Source: CAVVGZ01 sp963747965 (lineage in GTDB: Bacteria; Chloroflexota; Anaerolineae; Anaerolineales; Anaerolineaceae). Taken from it: 64,000 nucleotides of DNA. Location of the stretch: NCBI GenBank assembly GCA_963747965.1, contig CAVVGZ010000007.1, forward strand, positions 310,001 to 374,000, read 5' to 3'. Position 1 is the first letter of the stretch. The number at the start of each line of letters is the position of its first letter. Positions 49,169 through 59,102 of the stretch are shown here, piece after piece. A program made the position numbers and the translations under genes. The notes beneath the pieces were generated by a model. It searched no databases. It had not been told where the DNA came from and saw only the letters and a list, made by a program, of their open reading frames with translations.

Positions 49169-50218
49169 ATGGTGAGCTTGAAAAGAAGTAAGGAGTTCCC
49201 GGATGCCCGCTTATTAGCCATAGAAAGTTCTTGCGATGAAACAGCAGCAGCAATCGTAGAGAACGGCAGGTTTATTCACGCCAATATTGTTGCCTCACAG
49301 GTTGATCTGCATGCCGAATATGGCGGAGTTTTTCCAGAGTTGGCCTCGCGCCAGCATATTCAATGGATATATCCAGTAGTTGAAGCAGCGTTGCAGAATG
49401 CTCATTTAAGCCTGTTGGATGTGGATGCTCTGGCGGTTACACGCGGTCCTGGACTGGCCGGGTCTTTGGTTGTAGGTATGAATATGGCTAAAGGAATTTC
49501 TCTAGTAAGCGGATTGCCAATAATCGGAATTAACCATCTGGAAGGGCATATTTATTCTTCCTGGTTGTATGAGGATCCTGCAAACGCACCGGCCAGCTCT
49601 CCGAAATTTCCATTACTGGCATTGATCGTCTCCGGGGGACATACAGAATTGATTCTTATTGAAGACCATTTAATTTATAAAAGGCTTGGTAAAACCTTAG
49701 ACGATGCTGCCGGCGAAGCGTTTGATAAAGTTGCCCGTCTGCTTTCCCTTCCATATCCAGGGGGACCATCCATCCAAAAAGCAGCTGCGAGCGGTGACCC
49801 AGGTAAATTTAATTTTCCACGTGCAAAACTTGAAGGAACCTGGAATTTCTCCTTCTCAGGAATAAAGACAGCTGTTTTGCGCGAAATTAAAAAATTTGAA
49901 CAGAAAGAAGAAGAATATTCCGTTGAGGATATGGCAGCCAGTTTTCAATTTGCGGTTGTGGATATATTGGTGGAAAAAACCATAGCGGCCGCAAAGGAAT
50001 ACCGGGCCAAACAAATTCTCATTGCGGGAGGTGTGTCTGCAAATCAGCATCTTAGGGTTACGATGAAGAGCAGGTCATCCATACCGGTGAATATTCCTCC
50101 ACTAAATTACTGTACAGATAATGCTGCAATGATTGGGGCTGCCGGTTATTTTCGCTTTATCAAGGGATACAAAGATACTCTTGATATGGATGTTTTACCT
50201 AATTGGCCCTTAGTCTGA
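49169..50218 (+). CDS. tsaD: tRNA threonylcarbamoyladenosine transferase TsaD
   Basis: 349-aa ASKHA enzyme that places threonylcarbamoyl on A37 of tRNA, using the product of TsaC. Motifs: LAIESSCDETAAAI, HAEYGGVFPELASRQHI, RGPGLAGSLVVGMNMAKG, metal-binding GINHLEGHIYSSW, LIVSGGHTELI and the C-terminal CTDNAAMIGAAGY. Intact and of usual length. ATG 49169 is used; tsaB and tsaE are not nearby. Confidence 0.96.
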   Translation: MVSLKRSKEFPDARLLAIESSCDETAAAIVENGRFIHANIVASQVDLHAEYGGVFPELASRQHIQWIYPVVEAALQNAHLSLLDVDALAVTRGPGLAGSLVVGMNMAKGISLVSGLPIIGINHLEGHIYSSWLYEDPANAPASSPKFPLLALIVSGGHTELILIEDHLIYKRLGKTLDDAAGEAFDKVARLLSLPYPGGPSIQKAAASGDPGKFNFPRAKLEGTWNFSFSGIKTAVLREIKKFEQKEEEYSVEDMAASFQFAVVDILVEKTIAAAKEYRAKQILIAGGVSANQHLRVTMKSRSSIPVNIPPLNYCTDNAAMIGAAGYFRFIKGYKDTLDMDVLPNWPLV

Positions 50219-50338
50219 AGAAATGACATCCATTGGCTTATCAATTATTTTCGGAATTGCATCCTACGTAAGGGGGCTATTATTTTTATATGTAGGTATC
50301 GTTTTTACCATCAATCAAAAAAGTCCTAGAAGATAATT

Positions 50339-51010
50339 ATGAAGGAAATGCTCAATAAACTTCTTCAATCCCAAGTGCGGGATATATTTTTTGAATTGAG
50401 AGAACCTGTCAAGATCCTTTTATTTAGAGGACCAGATTTTGAGTGTGAGTACTGCCAGCAAACAGAACAACTGCTCAAAGAGGTTTCAGCGATCTCAGAC
50501 AAACTTGAATTGGAGATTTTCAATAACAGGGTTCTGGATAATCCCATAAATAATTATCGAATCGAAAACGTTCCCACCACGATATTAACTGAAAAAAATA
50601 ATAATCAAATAATTGATCATGGTATCCGGTTTGTGGGATTTCCTGGGGGACATGAATTCTCTTCATTGATATATGGCATATTGATGATTTCCAGGCGTGA
50701 TTCAGGCTTAAACGAGATAACCAGAGAATATTTGGTGAGCATGGACCAACCATTGCTTTTACAGGTATTTGTAACACCAACCTGTCCTTATTGTCCTCAA
50801 ACAGTAATTTTAGCCCATCAGATGGCTTACGAAAGCCCGCTGGTAAATGCAGAGATGATAGAAGCCACCGAATTTCCCGATTTGTCGGGAAAATTTGGGG
50901 TTTCAGGTGTTCCCCATACGGTCATCAATGGTGGAATTGGGTCGGTTGTCGGAGCTGCCTCAGAGGAAATGCTGTTACAAAAAATTAAAGAGATATACCA
51001 ATCCAGTTAA
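50339..51010 (+). CDS. Two-domain thioredoxin-fold protein (PDO/glutaredoxin-like)
   Basis: 223 aa with two thioredoxin-like halves. The first carries CEYC (residues ~35-38, PDFECEYCQQTEQ), the second CPYC (~145-148, VTPTCPYCPQTV), with cis-Pro loops ENVPTTIL and SGVPHTVI. This is the protein disulfide oxidoreductase layout of thermophiles and anaerobes; it probably reduces cytosolic disulfides. It stands alone 120 bases after tsaD. Confidence 0.88.
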   Translation: MKEMLNKLLQSQVRDIFFELREPVKILLFRGPDFECEYCQQTEQLLKEVSAISDKLELEIFNNRVLDNPINNYRIENVPTTILTEKNNNQIIDHGIRFVGFPGGHEFSSLIYGILMISRRDSGLNEITREYLVSMDQPLLLQVFVTPTCPYCPQTVILAHQMAYESPLVNAEMIEATEFPDLSGKFGVSGVPHTVINGGIGSVVGAASEEMLLQKIKEIYQSS

Positions 51011-51107
51011 CAATATCCTTTAAATATTCTGAATTACCGGAAAAATTAAATTCAATTCCCATGATTTTCTAATATTATTAAATATCTGTGGGTACCAGCA
51101 CTCTGAT

Positions 51108-52616
51108 TCATTCGACCCTAACAACCTGAGATTGGATATTACTCCTTTGATCTGAACAAACGCATGCCCTCACGACATGGTTATAGCGGGACAATGTTCC
51201 TTCATAGGCCTGGTCCCCTTTATCTGATATCCAACCTTCCAAATTGAAACTTAATGGACCATAAGCAGGGATCCACTCCCCATTATATTTCCTGGCAATG
51301 TGTACGTGTGTTCCGGTGGATGATCCTCCTTCACAGGAAGGGTTGCCTATTGGCTGTCCGGCTTTTAGATAAGATCCCAAACGGGGTATTGTATCAGTTT
51401 TTAAGTGAAGGTAAAAAATTACCCAACCGGTTCGTTCGTCACCATCGTTGTCCAGGTCGAGCACAGCAGTCGCAGTATCTGTACGGACCAGAATACCATC
51501 TGCCACAGCGGTTACCCATTCATCTGACGGAGCACATCCGCTGGCAACATTGGAGGCGGCAAAATCAAGGGCGGCAAATGGTTCTCCAACTCCCCAACCT
51601 GAGTGAGGTCCTCCGGTATATGCCCAGACTTTACCGGGTTCAAATGGCAGCCTGAATTCAGGCTGGATCAGGCTCCCCGGTATATGGTCCTGAACATTTG
51701 TCCAGGGATCACCAAACAGATCGGAGTAGGTCTTCATTAATCCGGATTCACTAATTGCATTTTTGTATTCGTGTGGGTTTAGTATCCGTGAATAGTAAAA
51801 ATGCAGGGCAACAGTCCCAGCGTTTTGCCAGGGGTCTGGAATCTCCATTTGCCCATCCAGCAAGTCATACGATTCCAGCTGACCCATCCTCCAGTCATAG
51901 TAGGCATTATTCAGGGTGTTTGCTGCCCAAACCAGCTGGGAATTCAATCCTTTGTAACCTGGATTCCGATATCCGAGCAAGTAGGGATTATCGGAATCCG
52001 GTGGGGTGGGGTTGGATAGCGCACCGGTTTGATATTCGAGCATTGCTAGAAGCAAACGGGGACTGATAGAAAAATTGGTAGCAATGTATTCAACCAATTC
52101 TCCGCCGGATCGTGTTTTGGAACCCGAGTAATGGGTAAAATCTTTCAACCAACCAGGATGATCCCTGACGAATTTTTCTGAATCAAAATTTGTCTGGGCT
52201 GGTCCATTCACGAAAAGGCTATCCGGAATAATTTGATATTTTGATCCCCATAATGCCTCATAGTAGATAGGGATTTTCATTGGCATTCCTGGAGGCAGCG
52301 TTGTTAAAACCTCAGGGAGGAAAGGATTTGATTTCCTGATTTCTTCAATTGTTGTATTAAAATGGCTTGCCAGAGCGGGCAAATTATCTCCCGGCTGAAC
52401 GGTATAATCCACTTCCTCACCAGGGGTATACAATGGTCTGGTAGGGAGTGGCGAGATAACTCCTTCCATGTTTTCGCTAATGGTTGTTGGGGATAGTGGA
52501 ATTGAAATTCCACTAGGTTGCCTCGGAGAACAGCCAGTGATAATCACAGCAATAACCAAACTAACTGTTATATATTTCGATAGAATATTTTTTGAAGAAG
52601 GTAATTTGGATAACAT
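51108..52616 (-). CDS. LysM plus M23-peptidase lipoprotein, copy 1 of 3
   Basis: 502 aa. Lipobox in VIAVIITGCSPRQ, one LysM (DYTVQPGDNLPALASHFNT), a central helical region with ISPRLLLAMLEYQTGA, and an M23-like C-terminal domain (GGPHSGWG ... FAALDFAAS; GTHVHIARKYNGEW). In M23 enzymes the first motif is HxxxD; here a longer loop separates His from Asp, so activity cannot be assumed. Extracellular and probably acts on peptidoglycan. Last of three tandem paralogues. Confidence 0.87.
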   Translation of the reverse strand: MLSKLPSSKNILSKYITVSLVIAVIITGCSPRQPSGISIPLSPTTISENMEGVISPLPTRPLYTPGEEVDYTVQPGDNLPALASHFNTTIEEIRKSNPFLPEVLTTLPPGMPMKIPIYYEALWGSKYQIIPDSLFVNGPAQTNFDSEKFVRDHPGWLKDFTHYSGSKTRSGGELVEYIATNFSISPRLLLAMLEYQTGALSNPTPPDSDNPYLLGYRNPGYKGLNSQLVWAANTLNNAYYDWRMGQLESYDLLDGQMEIPDPWQNAGTVALHFYYSRILNPHEYKNAISESGLMKTYSDLFGDPWTNVQDHIPGSLIQPEFRLPFEPGKVWAYTGGPHSGWGVGEPFAALDFAASNVASGCAPSDEWVTAVADGILVRTDTATAVLDLDNDGDERTGWVIFYLHLKTDTIPRLGSYLKAGQPIGNPSCEGGSSTGTHVHIARKYNGEWIPAYGPLSFNLEGWISDKGDQAYEGTLSRYNHVVRACVCSDQRSNIQSQVVRVE

Positions 52617-52659
52617 ATTGGAAATGATATCAGATATATATTAGATCAAGATAATAAAT

Positions 52660-54304
52660 CTAACGGATGATCCTGGATTTAAATTCTCCCATATCACTGG
52701 AAATTACTATTTGATCCTCTTTGACAAGACTGCCTTGATATGGTTTATAACCATTTTTTGCTGTCCAACCACTTAGAACCATTGGGACCGGACTGTCCGC
52801 CAACATCCATTCACCATTATATTTTCGGGCAAAATGAAGATGGGTTCCGGTTGCAGTCCCTCCTTCACAGGAAGGGTTACCGATTTTATCATCTATATTA
52901 ACCCACGTACCGACCGGGACCCTTTTATCCTTGGCGATGTGCATATATAGGATTGACCAGCCAGTTTGTTCATGACCATCACCGTCAAGGTCAACCAGGA
53001 CAACCCCATTTCCAGAGCGGACAACCAGACCGGACGCCACAGCTGTGACATATTCATCGGTTTTGGCACATCCGTGTTCGGTAGCGGACGGTGCAAAATC
53101 AATTGCGGCTAATGCACCGTTAGGACCCCATGCGGAATGAGGCCCTCCTGTTAAACTCCACATATAACCCGGGCGGAATGGCAATACAAGCTCTGGTTGT
53201 TGAATATTGGGGGGATATAATGGTTCCACTGTCTGGGCACGGAACCAGGGATTTCCAAACATTTCTTCATATAAGGCAACCAAACTGCCATTAGAATACA
53301 GAGCTGCTTCCCATTCCGGCTCTGTGTAAAGTTTTGCGAACATGTTTTGAAGCGCGACTGAACCAGCGTTAAGTTCAGGAGCCATTCGTAGAGTGCTGCC
53401 GTCCTGGAATTCTATTCCAGTCAGTAAACCAGCTCTCCACCCATAATATCCAACCGAAAGATGCTGTACTGCCCAGCTTAATTGACGATAAAGCCCGCGG
53501 TGATTAAACGCCTCCAAACCAATGGGGTAAATATTTTCTTCAGCATTTTCAGGCCAACCATATACCCAATTACTCTGGAATTCTAAAATTGCAAGTAATA
53601 ACCTTGGATTTATGGAATTCTCAAAGGCAACGCGTTCTACAATTTCTGCCCCGGTATATGTACCATCTGAAATGCTTTGTTTATACGTAGAGAGAAATCC
53701 GCCTGCTTCATTTACAAAATCGGAAACATTGAAATCAATTGCTGAGGGTGAGTTGACAATCTCACTATCCGGAAGAAGGAATGTGTTGGGTCCAGTATCG
53801 GTAAGTTCATCAGGAATGACGAGCAGTTGTTGAGGCGGGATAAATTCGTCCTGGATTATTGGACTTGAAGATTGAATTTCCTCCGGCCAGACTCCAAATC
53901 GAATCGCAACGGTAGCTAATGTATCTCCTGCTTGCGTATAGTATAATATTGGTTGGTTATCAGAATCCTTTTGTGATCCTGTTTCCGGATTTTCAGTGGT
54001 ATCCACTGGTTGATTTTGGGTGATAGTGACAACAGATGGTGTTTTATCATCTGAGCTGGGTATTTGTTGAAATGGTATTACCTACAAATGATGTGGGCTT
54101 GGTTGTAGATTCGGTAGAATGAATTTGGATAATCTCAGCAGGCTGGGTTGAATTTGCTTCTGCCTTAACCACCCATAATGTAGGAGTTGGTTCTGCAAGA
54201 TAAAATAGACTTTGTTCGCATCCGGTAAGAAAACAAAGCAGAAAGGAACCCAGGAAAATAATAAATCTTTTATCGTTTAATTTGATTCTCTGTCTCTTTT
54301 CCAT
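52660..54304 (-). CDS. LysM plus M23-peptidase lipoprotein, copy 2 of 3 (one frameshift)
   Basis: ~547 aa after correction. Lipobox FLLCFLTGCEQ; Thr/Ser-rich linker broken by one extra base near 54060 (STN then IPSSDDKTPSVV); LysM (YYTQAGDTLATVAIRFG); central INPRLLLAILEFQSNW; M23-like GGPHSAWGPNGALAAIDFAPS and GTHLHFARKYNGEW. ATG 54304 lies inside the end of the upstream copy (35-base overlap). It is paralogous to its two neighbours. Confidence 0.85.
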
Positions 54305-55781
54305 TAATCGCTTCCACAACGGCATTTTCACGAATTAAAAATCCATCATATTCTGTCCCCTCTCCTTTTGAAACCCAATTATCCATCACGAATGGAAGAC
54401 CTTGATCAGCTGAAATCCATTCTCCATTATATCGCCGGGCAATATGGAGGTGTGTCCCTGAGGAGACTCCTCCTTCACAGGATGAATGGCCAATATTATC
54501 TCCTGCTTCAAGATGTGTGCCAACTTCTACTCGATCCCTGGATTCGATATGCATATACAATATTGACCATCCGGTCTGATACCAGCCATCCGAGTCTAAA
54601 TCCTGGATCACCATCCCATCCTCAGAATAGATAATCAATCCGTCAGCAATTGCAACAACCCATTCGTCATTTGTTATGCACCCCAAACCATCTGCGGGCG
54701 GGGCAAAATCTAAAGCCGCCCAAGCGGATCCATCCCCCCAACCTGCATGTGGGCCGCCCGTGAAGGACCATTCTTTTCCCAATTCAAATGGAAGTTGGAA
54801 TACTGGCTGAGTAAGATTGTCAGGAATAGCGGGTTCTACCCCGAGGTTGAATGGATATCCAAAAAGTTCTTCATAGGTCCGAATAATACCATCCTGCTGA
54901 ACTGCCTTCATCCAATCATCAGAATCTAGAATCTGACTTAAAAAGTACTGAACTGCAGCTGTACCAGCATTTACCGTAGGATCCATCGGGATGAGCATTT
55001 CATCCTTCGTAACCAGGGCGGGTAAAGCGTTGATTTTCCACAAATAATATCCCCGATTGAGTTCATTAGCAGCCCATGACAATTGTTTATATAACCCCCC
55101 CATATTTGGATCTAATATCAAAAAGGGGTCTTTTTGAAATTCCTCACTGATTTTGGTAGCTGTAACCCAATTACTCCTAAACTCAAGTATTGCAATCAAT
55201 ATCCTGGGGTTAACCGAATATTCATTAGATATTTTTTCAATAATTTCCGCGCCAGAGTAAATATTACCTTTGTATTCTTCTTCATAAGAACTGAGGTATC
55301 CATCCTGCAATTGGATGAACTCCTTAATGTCAAATAGAACAACGGAAGGTCCATTGATCAGTTCTGAATCGGGAATGATTTTATATTCTGGTGCATAAAG
55401 ACCCGGTTCTGCAGCAGGTATAGTAAAAACCTGACCAACCTCTATAAGGTCAGGGTTGGCAATTTGATTTTCATCGATAATCATCCCAACCGGAACCAAG
55501 AAACGTTTAGCAATTTTTCCCAGAGTATCGCCAGGTTGGACGATGTAATCCTCTGGTTCAGAACGAATTGCCTGCAGTATGCGGGGAGGGTCTGGTGTTG
55601 GGGTTTGCCTGATCGTTAATTGTAAGGTTGGGGATGTGACCGCATTACCCTCCGGGATGTGTTTTCTATCAAATATGGAATTTTGTGGGTAAATAATCAC
55701 GATCAAAAAAATACATGAGGCAATTACAAAGGAAATAATTACAAGGAAAAGTATTGGCATGGGTATGCGATGGCGTTTCAT
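54270..55781 (-). CDS. LysM plus M23-peptidase protein, copy 3 of 3, membrane-anchored
   Basis: 503 aa. N-terminal membrane anchor (PILFLVIISFVIASCIFLIVII) instead of a clear lipobox; LysM (DYIVQPGDTLGKIAKRFLV); central NPRILIAILEFRSNW; M23-like GGPHAGWGDGSAWAALDFAPP and GTHLHIARRYNGEW. It begins the tandem set, overlapping the HIT gene end by 4 bases (ATGA), so all four genes are one minus-strand transcription unit. Confidence 0.87.
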   Translation of the reverse strand: MKRHRIPMPILFLVIISFVIASCIFLIVIIYPQNSIFDRKHIPEGNAVTSPTLQLTIRQTPTPDPPRILQAIRSEPEDYIVQPGDTLGKIAKRFLVPVGMIIDENQIANPDLIEVGQVFTIPAAEPGLYAPEYKIIPDSELINGPSVVLFDIKEFIQLQDGYLSSYEEEYKGNIYSGAEIIEKISNEYSVNPRILIAILEFRSNWVTATKISEEFQKDPFLILDPNMGGLYKQLSWAANELNRGYYLWKINALPALVTKDEMLIPMDPTVNAGTAAVQYFLSQILDSDDWMKAVQQDGIIRTYEELFGYPFNLGVEPAIPDNLTQPVFQLPFELGKEWSFTGGPHAGWGDGSAWAALDFAPPADGLGCITNDEWVVAIADGLIIYSEDGMVIQDLDSDGWYQTGWSILYMHIESRDRVEVGTHLEAGDNIGHSSCEGGVSSGTHLHIARRYNGEWISADQGLPFVMDNWVSKGEGTEYDGFLIRENAVVEAINGKETENQIKR

Positions 55782-56146
55782 TTCCTTGCTCCAGGTGAAA
55801 TTAAATCATTTTCTGCCGGCAAATCTATTCCACCTAAGAGATGGACATGTAAATGGAAGACGGATTGGTGTGCATCTTTGCCATTATTGATGACCAGCCG
55901 GTATCCACTTCCAGCGATATTATATTGTCTTGCGAGCTGCCTGGCGACCCATATTAGATGACCAGCCAAGCCTTCGTTTTCCCGGTCGAGATCATTGATG
56001 GATTCTATATGTTTAATTGGCACGATCAATATATGAACAGGCGCTGCCGGGTGTTGATCCCAAAATGCAAACGCCTGGTGATCCTCGTAAATTATATTTG
56101 CTTTGGCTTTACGCAGGAATATTTTACAAAAAATGCAGTCTTCCAT
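55778..56146 (-). CDS. HIT-family nucleotide phosphohydrolase/transferase
   Basis: 122 aa. Starts with the DCIFCKIF zinc-type motif of the HINT branch, then IYEDHQAFAFWDQHPAAPVHILIVPIKHI and the histidine triad HLHVHLLGG. Likely hydrolyses AMP-linked phosphoramidates. Its ATGA overlaps the start of the LysM-M23 copy 3. Confidence 0.95.
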   Translation of the reverse strand: MEDCIFCKIFLRKAKANIIYEDHQAFAFWDQHPAAPVHILIVPIKHIESINDLDRENEGLAGHLIWVARQLARQYNIAGSGYRLVINNGKDAHQSVFHLHVHLLGGIDLPAENDLISPGARK

Positions 56147-56167
56147 GGGGATTGACCGTATACCGGC

Positions 56168-57422
56168 CTAAGGCAGGGGAGGGTAACCTGCACAATAAGT
56201 TTGATACCATTCATATTCAAGCTGTTTATTCTGTTCTGCATAGGATATTGCCTGGTTCTGGATTTCGATGACTTCATCAACCAGCCGGTAACTTACCCAT
56301 CTGCTCCAATACCTGGGGATAACCATCAGGGGATCTCCCATGCTTTTGGCTTGCTCATCAGCTGTAACCCAGTTGAACATCACCGGTCCAATTTCTTTGG
56401 CTGTAAATCCTATTTGATAACCGAGTTCCCGGCCAATTTCAATTGCCTGACTGGTATAACCACCCCCAGCCCAGATATAGGCAACCGGTTTTTTGTTGAA
56501 ATGCTCCTCAAATGCTTTTATGGACCCTTCCATCTCATTTAATGATGTATTCTTCGGCGGAAAGGACGCCCAGTCCATTAATATTGTAGGTATCAAAGGA
56601 TTCGTCAAATGGAGTATTGTGGATGACGCCATGAGCCTGGTGATCCACCCAACCCTCAAATTCCAGGTCCGCGTTTTCATCCCATAATTCCTGGGTATTT
56701 TCAGGCATACTTATGAATGCATTGACAACCGTCCATCCGAACTGGTCGTAATAGGGTTTGAAATGATCACGGAAATATTCTGCGAATTTCCGGTCATCAA
56801 CGATAATGAGCAGAGACCTGGCCGGAATTTTGCCGTTGTTATAGACGAAATCCAGCATCTGGTCCAGGGTAATGACCTCAAAATCGTAGGCATGGACGGT
56901 ATCCATCAGGCTGATAAAATCCGCCTCCGTAATATCCATATTTTCAGCGGCTTCATTTCCATTGGACTTGATGGAATGGAACATGACCGGGACTACAACA
57001 GTCCCAGGTAAACTGTTGTCTTTATTCCAACGCATCTCCAAATATTGGCAGTTGTCATCAAAATATTGGACAGATTCTTCTCCTGGATCGAGGATATTCG
57101 TGTTGAACATATCCAGGGATGGGCGTTCTCCTGAATATGTGGGAACAAGCACCGGGGTGGTCGGGGTATCTTCCGGTTGGGGCGTTTCCGTTACTGCAAC
57201 CGGCTGGGATGTTGGAAGCGAGGTTTGAGTGGGAGTCTCGTTTTCCTTGCCGAAAGCATATGTTGCTGTTAACAGAGCCCCTTCAAAAGCACTGGTCTTA
57301 AGTAGATCTGGATTCTGGAGATTTTCAACAGCCGCTTCGCTTTTAGAGGAACATGCACTGATGGTGGCTGCAAAAATACTGCAAACCACCATCAGTGAAA
57401 TTATTAATTTAGTTTTCATCAT
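56168..57422 (-). CDS. Polysaccharide-deacetylase-like lipoprotein (one frameshift)
   Basis: ~417 aa after correction. Lipobox in MVVCSIFAATISACSS, a Thr/Pro linker, then a NodB-like fold: TVVVPVMFHSI, LLIIVDDRKFAEYF (DD in place of FDDG), VDHQAHGVIHNTPF (His/His metal pair) and VAYIWAGGGYTSQAIEI. One extra base near 56560 shifts EEYII to NEMEGSIKAFEEHF. The divergent first motif leaves activity uncertain. Sits 21 bases upstream of HIT. Confidence 0.82.
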
Positions 57423-57460
57423 AATAAATTTCTACCAGTAAAAAGTAAGTATTAAATGGA

Positions 57461-58543
57461 TTATGCATCCCCACGAATAAACGCTTCTGTTTTTTCCCTG
57501 GCAATCTCATCCTTGTATTGTACAGGTGGAGTTTTCATGAAGTAACTGGAAGGTTCAAGAATTGGACCGGAAAGCCCTCTGTCCAGGGCTATTTTTGCAC
57601 AACGTATAGCATCTATCATTACCCCGGCAGAGTTTGGTGAATCCCATACTTCCAGTTTTACTTCGACATTTAATGGAACATTCCCAAAAGTTGTACCTTC
57701 CATTCGGATATAGCACCATTTTCTATCTGTTAGCCACGGCACGTGATCGCTTGGCCCAACATGGACATCGTCCGGGTCCATTTTATAGGGGAGCATACTT
57801 GTTACAGCACCGGTCTTGGATATTTTTTTGGATTCCAATCTTTCCCTCTCCAACATATTGAGGAAATCGGTGTTCCCGCCAAAGTTCAGCTGGTAAGTGT
57901 GGTCTAATTTAACTCCACGATCCACAAAGAGACTTGTCAATACGCGATGGACAATTGTGGCCCCGACCTGGCTTTTGATGTCATCTCCGATAATGGGCAG
58001 GTTGCGCTGACGAAATCTGTCAGCCCAATATTCGGAACTCGAAATAAAAACCGGTATGGCATTAACAAACGCACAGCCGGCTTCCAGTATTTGTTCTACA
58101 TACCATTTAGTCGCCATCTCAGACCCGACCGGGAGATAACTGACTACAACATCAGTTTTTGTTTCCTTCAGGATTTTTATGATATCTGAGGTCGGACCGG
58201 GTGCTTTCTTTAAGATTTGGGATAAATATTTCCCTAATCCGTCGTGGGTCATGCCTCTAGAGACGGGGATATCCATATAAGGGACATCAGCAAATTTGAC
58301 GGTATTGTTAGGATAGGAAAAGATAGCTTCGGATAAATCTTTGCCAACTTTTGTATCCACAACATCAAAAGCGGCTGTAAATTCAATATCCCGGATGCGG
58401 TATCCGCCCAAATTGACATGCATAAGTCCAGGGACTTGATCATCATCTTTGGCATCCTTATAGAAGGTTACACCCTGGACAAGTGATGATGCACAATTAC
58501 CGACACCGATAATTGCTACCCGAATTTTCTTTTGATCGCTCAT
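57461..58543 (-). CDS. ino1: Myo-inositol-1-phosphate synthase
   Basis: 360 aa, NAD-dependent, converts glucose-6-phosphate to inositol-1-phosphate. The N-terminal VAIIGVGNCASSLVQGV nucleotide fold, VSYLPVGSEMATKW, FVNAIPVFISS, IGDDIKSQVGATIVHR, LNFGGNTDFLNM and PNSAGVMIDAIRCAK match the actinobacterial-type enzyme. AGGAGCTGACGTT precedes ATG 58543. Inositol may serve phospholipids, as in actinobacteria and some Chloroflexota, or compatible solutes; that is inference. Confidence 0.94.
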   Translation of the reverse strand: MSDQKKIRVAIIGVGNCASSLVQGVTFYKDAKDDDQVPGLMHVNLGGYRIRDIEFTAAFDVVDTKVGKDLSEAIFSYPNNTVKFADVPYMDIPVSRGMTHDGLGKYLSQILKKAPGPTSDIIKILKETKTDVVVSYLPVGSEMATKWYVEQILEAGCAFVNAIPVFISSSEYWADRFRQRNLPIIGDDIKSQVGATIVHRVLTSLFVDRGVKLDHTYQLNFGGNTDFLNMLERERLESKKISKTGAVTSMLPYKMDPDDVHVGPSDHVPWLTDRKWCYIRMEGTTFGNVPLNVEVKLEVWDSPNSAGVMIDAIRCAKIALDRGLSGPILEPSSYFMKTPPVQYKDEIAREKTEAFIRGDA

Positions 58544-58788
58544 AACGTCAGCTCCTAAATTATTATTGTTATTAGAAAAACCAAATGCGCCTAATTAGCT
58601 TGGATGTTTTTTCCAATGATATCATTCACCCCTCCGAAAATTAATTCTGACTCAATTTTTTGTTTTTCGGGATAAGGATCATATTCATCGGCGTTTATTA
58701 ATTTCAACCAATTTTATCAGAAATTGTTGAAAATTTCAGGAATTCAAAGTTATTTGGGAAGCATATTGGAATGTAAATCCATTTTTCC

Positions 58789-58818
58789 TTGCCATATATA
58801 GGGTCGGTAGGATATAAT
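58789..58818 (+). promoter_or_regulatory. Promoter of tRNA-Pro
   Basis: TTGCCA (58789-58794), 18-base spacer and consensus TATAAT (58813-58818), 11 bases before the tRNA. Confidence 0.65.
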
Positions 58819-58829
58819 TTTGAAAAGTT

Positions 58830-58904
58830 CGGGGCGTGGCTCAGCCCGGATAGAGTGCACGGTTCGGGACCGTGAGGTCGGCGGTTCAAATCCGCCCGCC
58901 CCGA
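58830..58904 (+). tRNA. tRNA-Pro (anticodon CGG)
   Basis: Acceptor CGGGGCG/CGCCCCG, the Pro-typical C1-G72 pair, anticodon stem CACGG/CCGTG with loop TTCGGGA (anticodon CGG), T-arm GGCGGTTCAAATCCGCC and discriminator A. CCA is not encoded. Confidence 0.95.
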
Positions 58905-58914
58905 CTTTTCAATT

Positions 58915-58937
58915 ACCACCCTTAGCGGGTGGTTTTT
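58915..58937 (+). terminator. Terminator after tRNA-Pro
   Basis: ACCACCC / GGGTGGT hairpin with a five-base loop and TTTT tail, 10 bases beyond the tRNA. Confidence 0.8.
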
Positions 58938-59021
58938 GTATTATCCAGTAACCCTATTTTGTATCGTATTCCCGATTAACTATTTGAAAGAAAAATTTCC
59001 AGACATGGTAATGATAACCGG

Positions 59022-59051
59022 TTGTGAGTGCAGATATCGCCATGTTATACT
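59022..59051 (+). promoter_or_regulatory. Possible promoter of the UroD-like gene
   Basis: TTGTGA (59022-59027), 18-base spacer, TATACT (59046-59051), about 50 bases before the TTG start. Confidence 0.45.
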
Positions 59052-59102
59052 GAATAATTGTGAATCATTTCTTCGCTAAGTTAAACATTTCAGGAGGATA
59101 AG

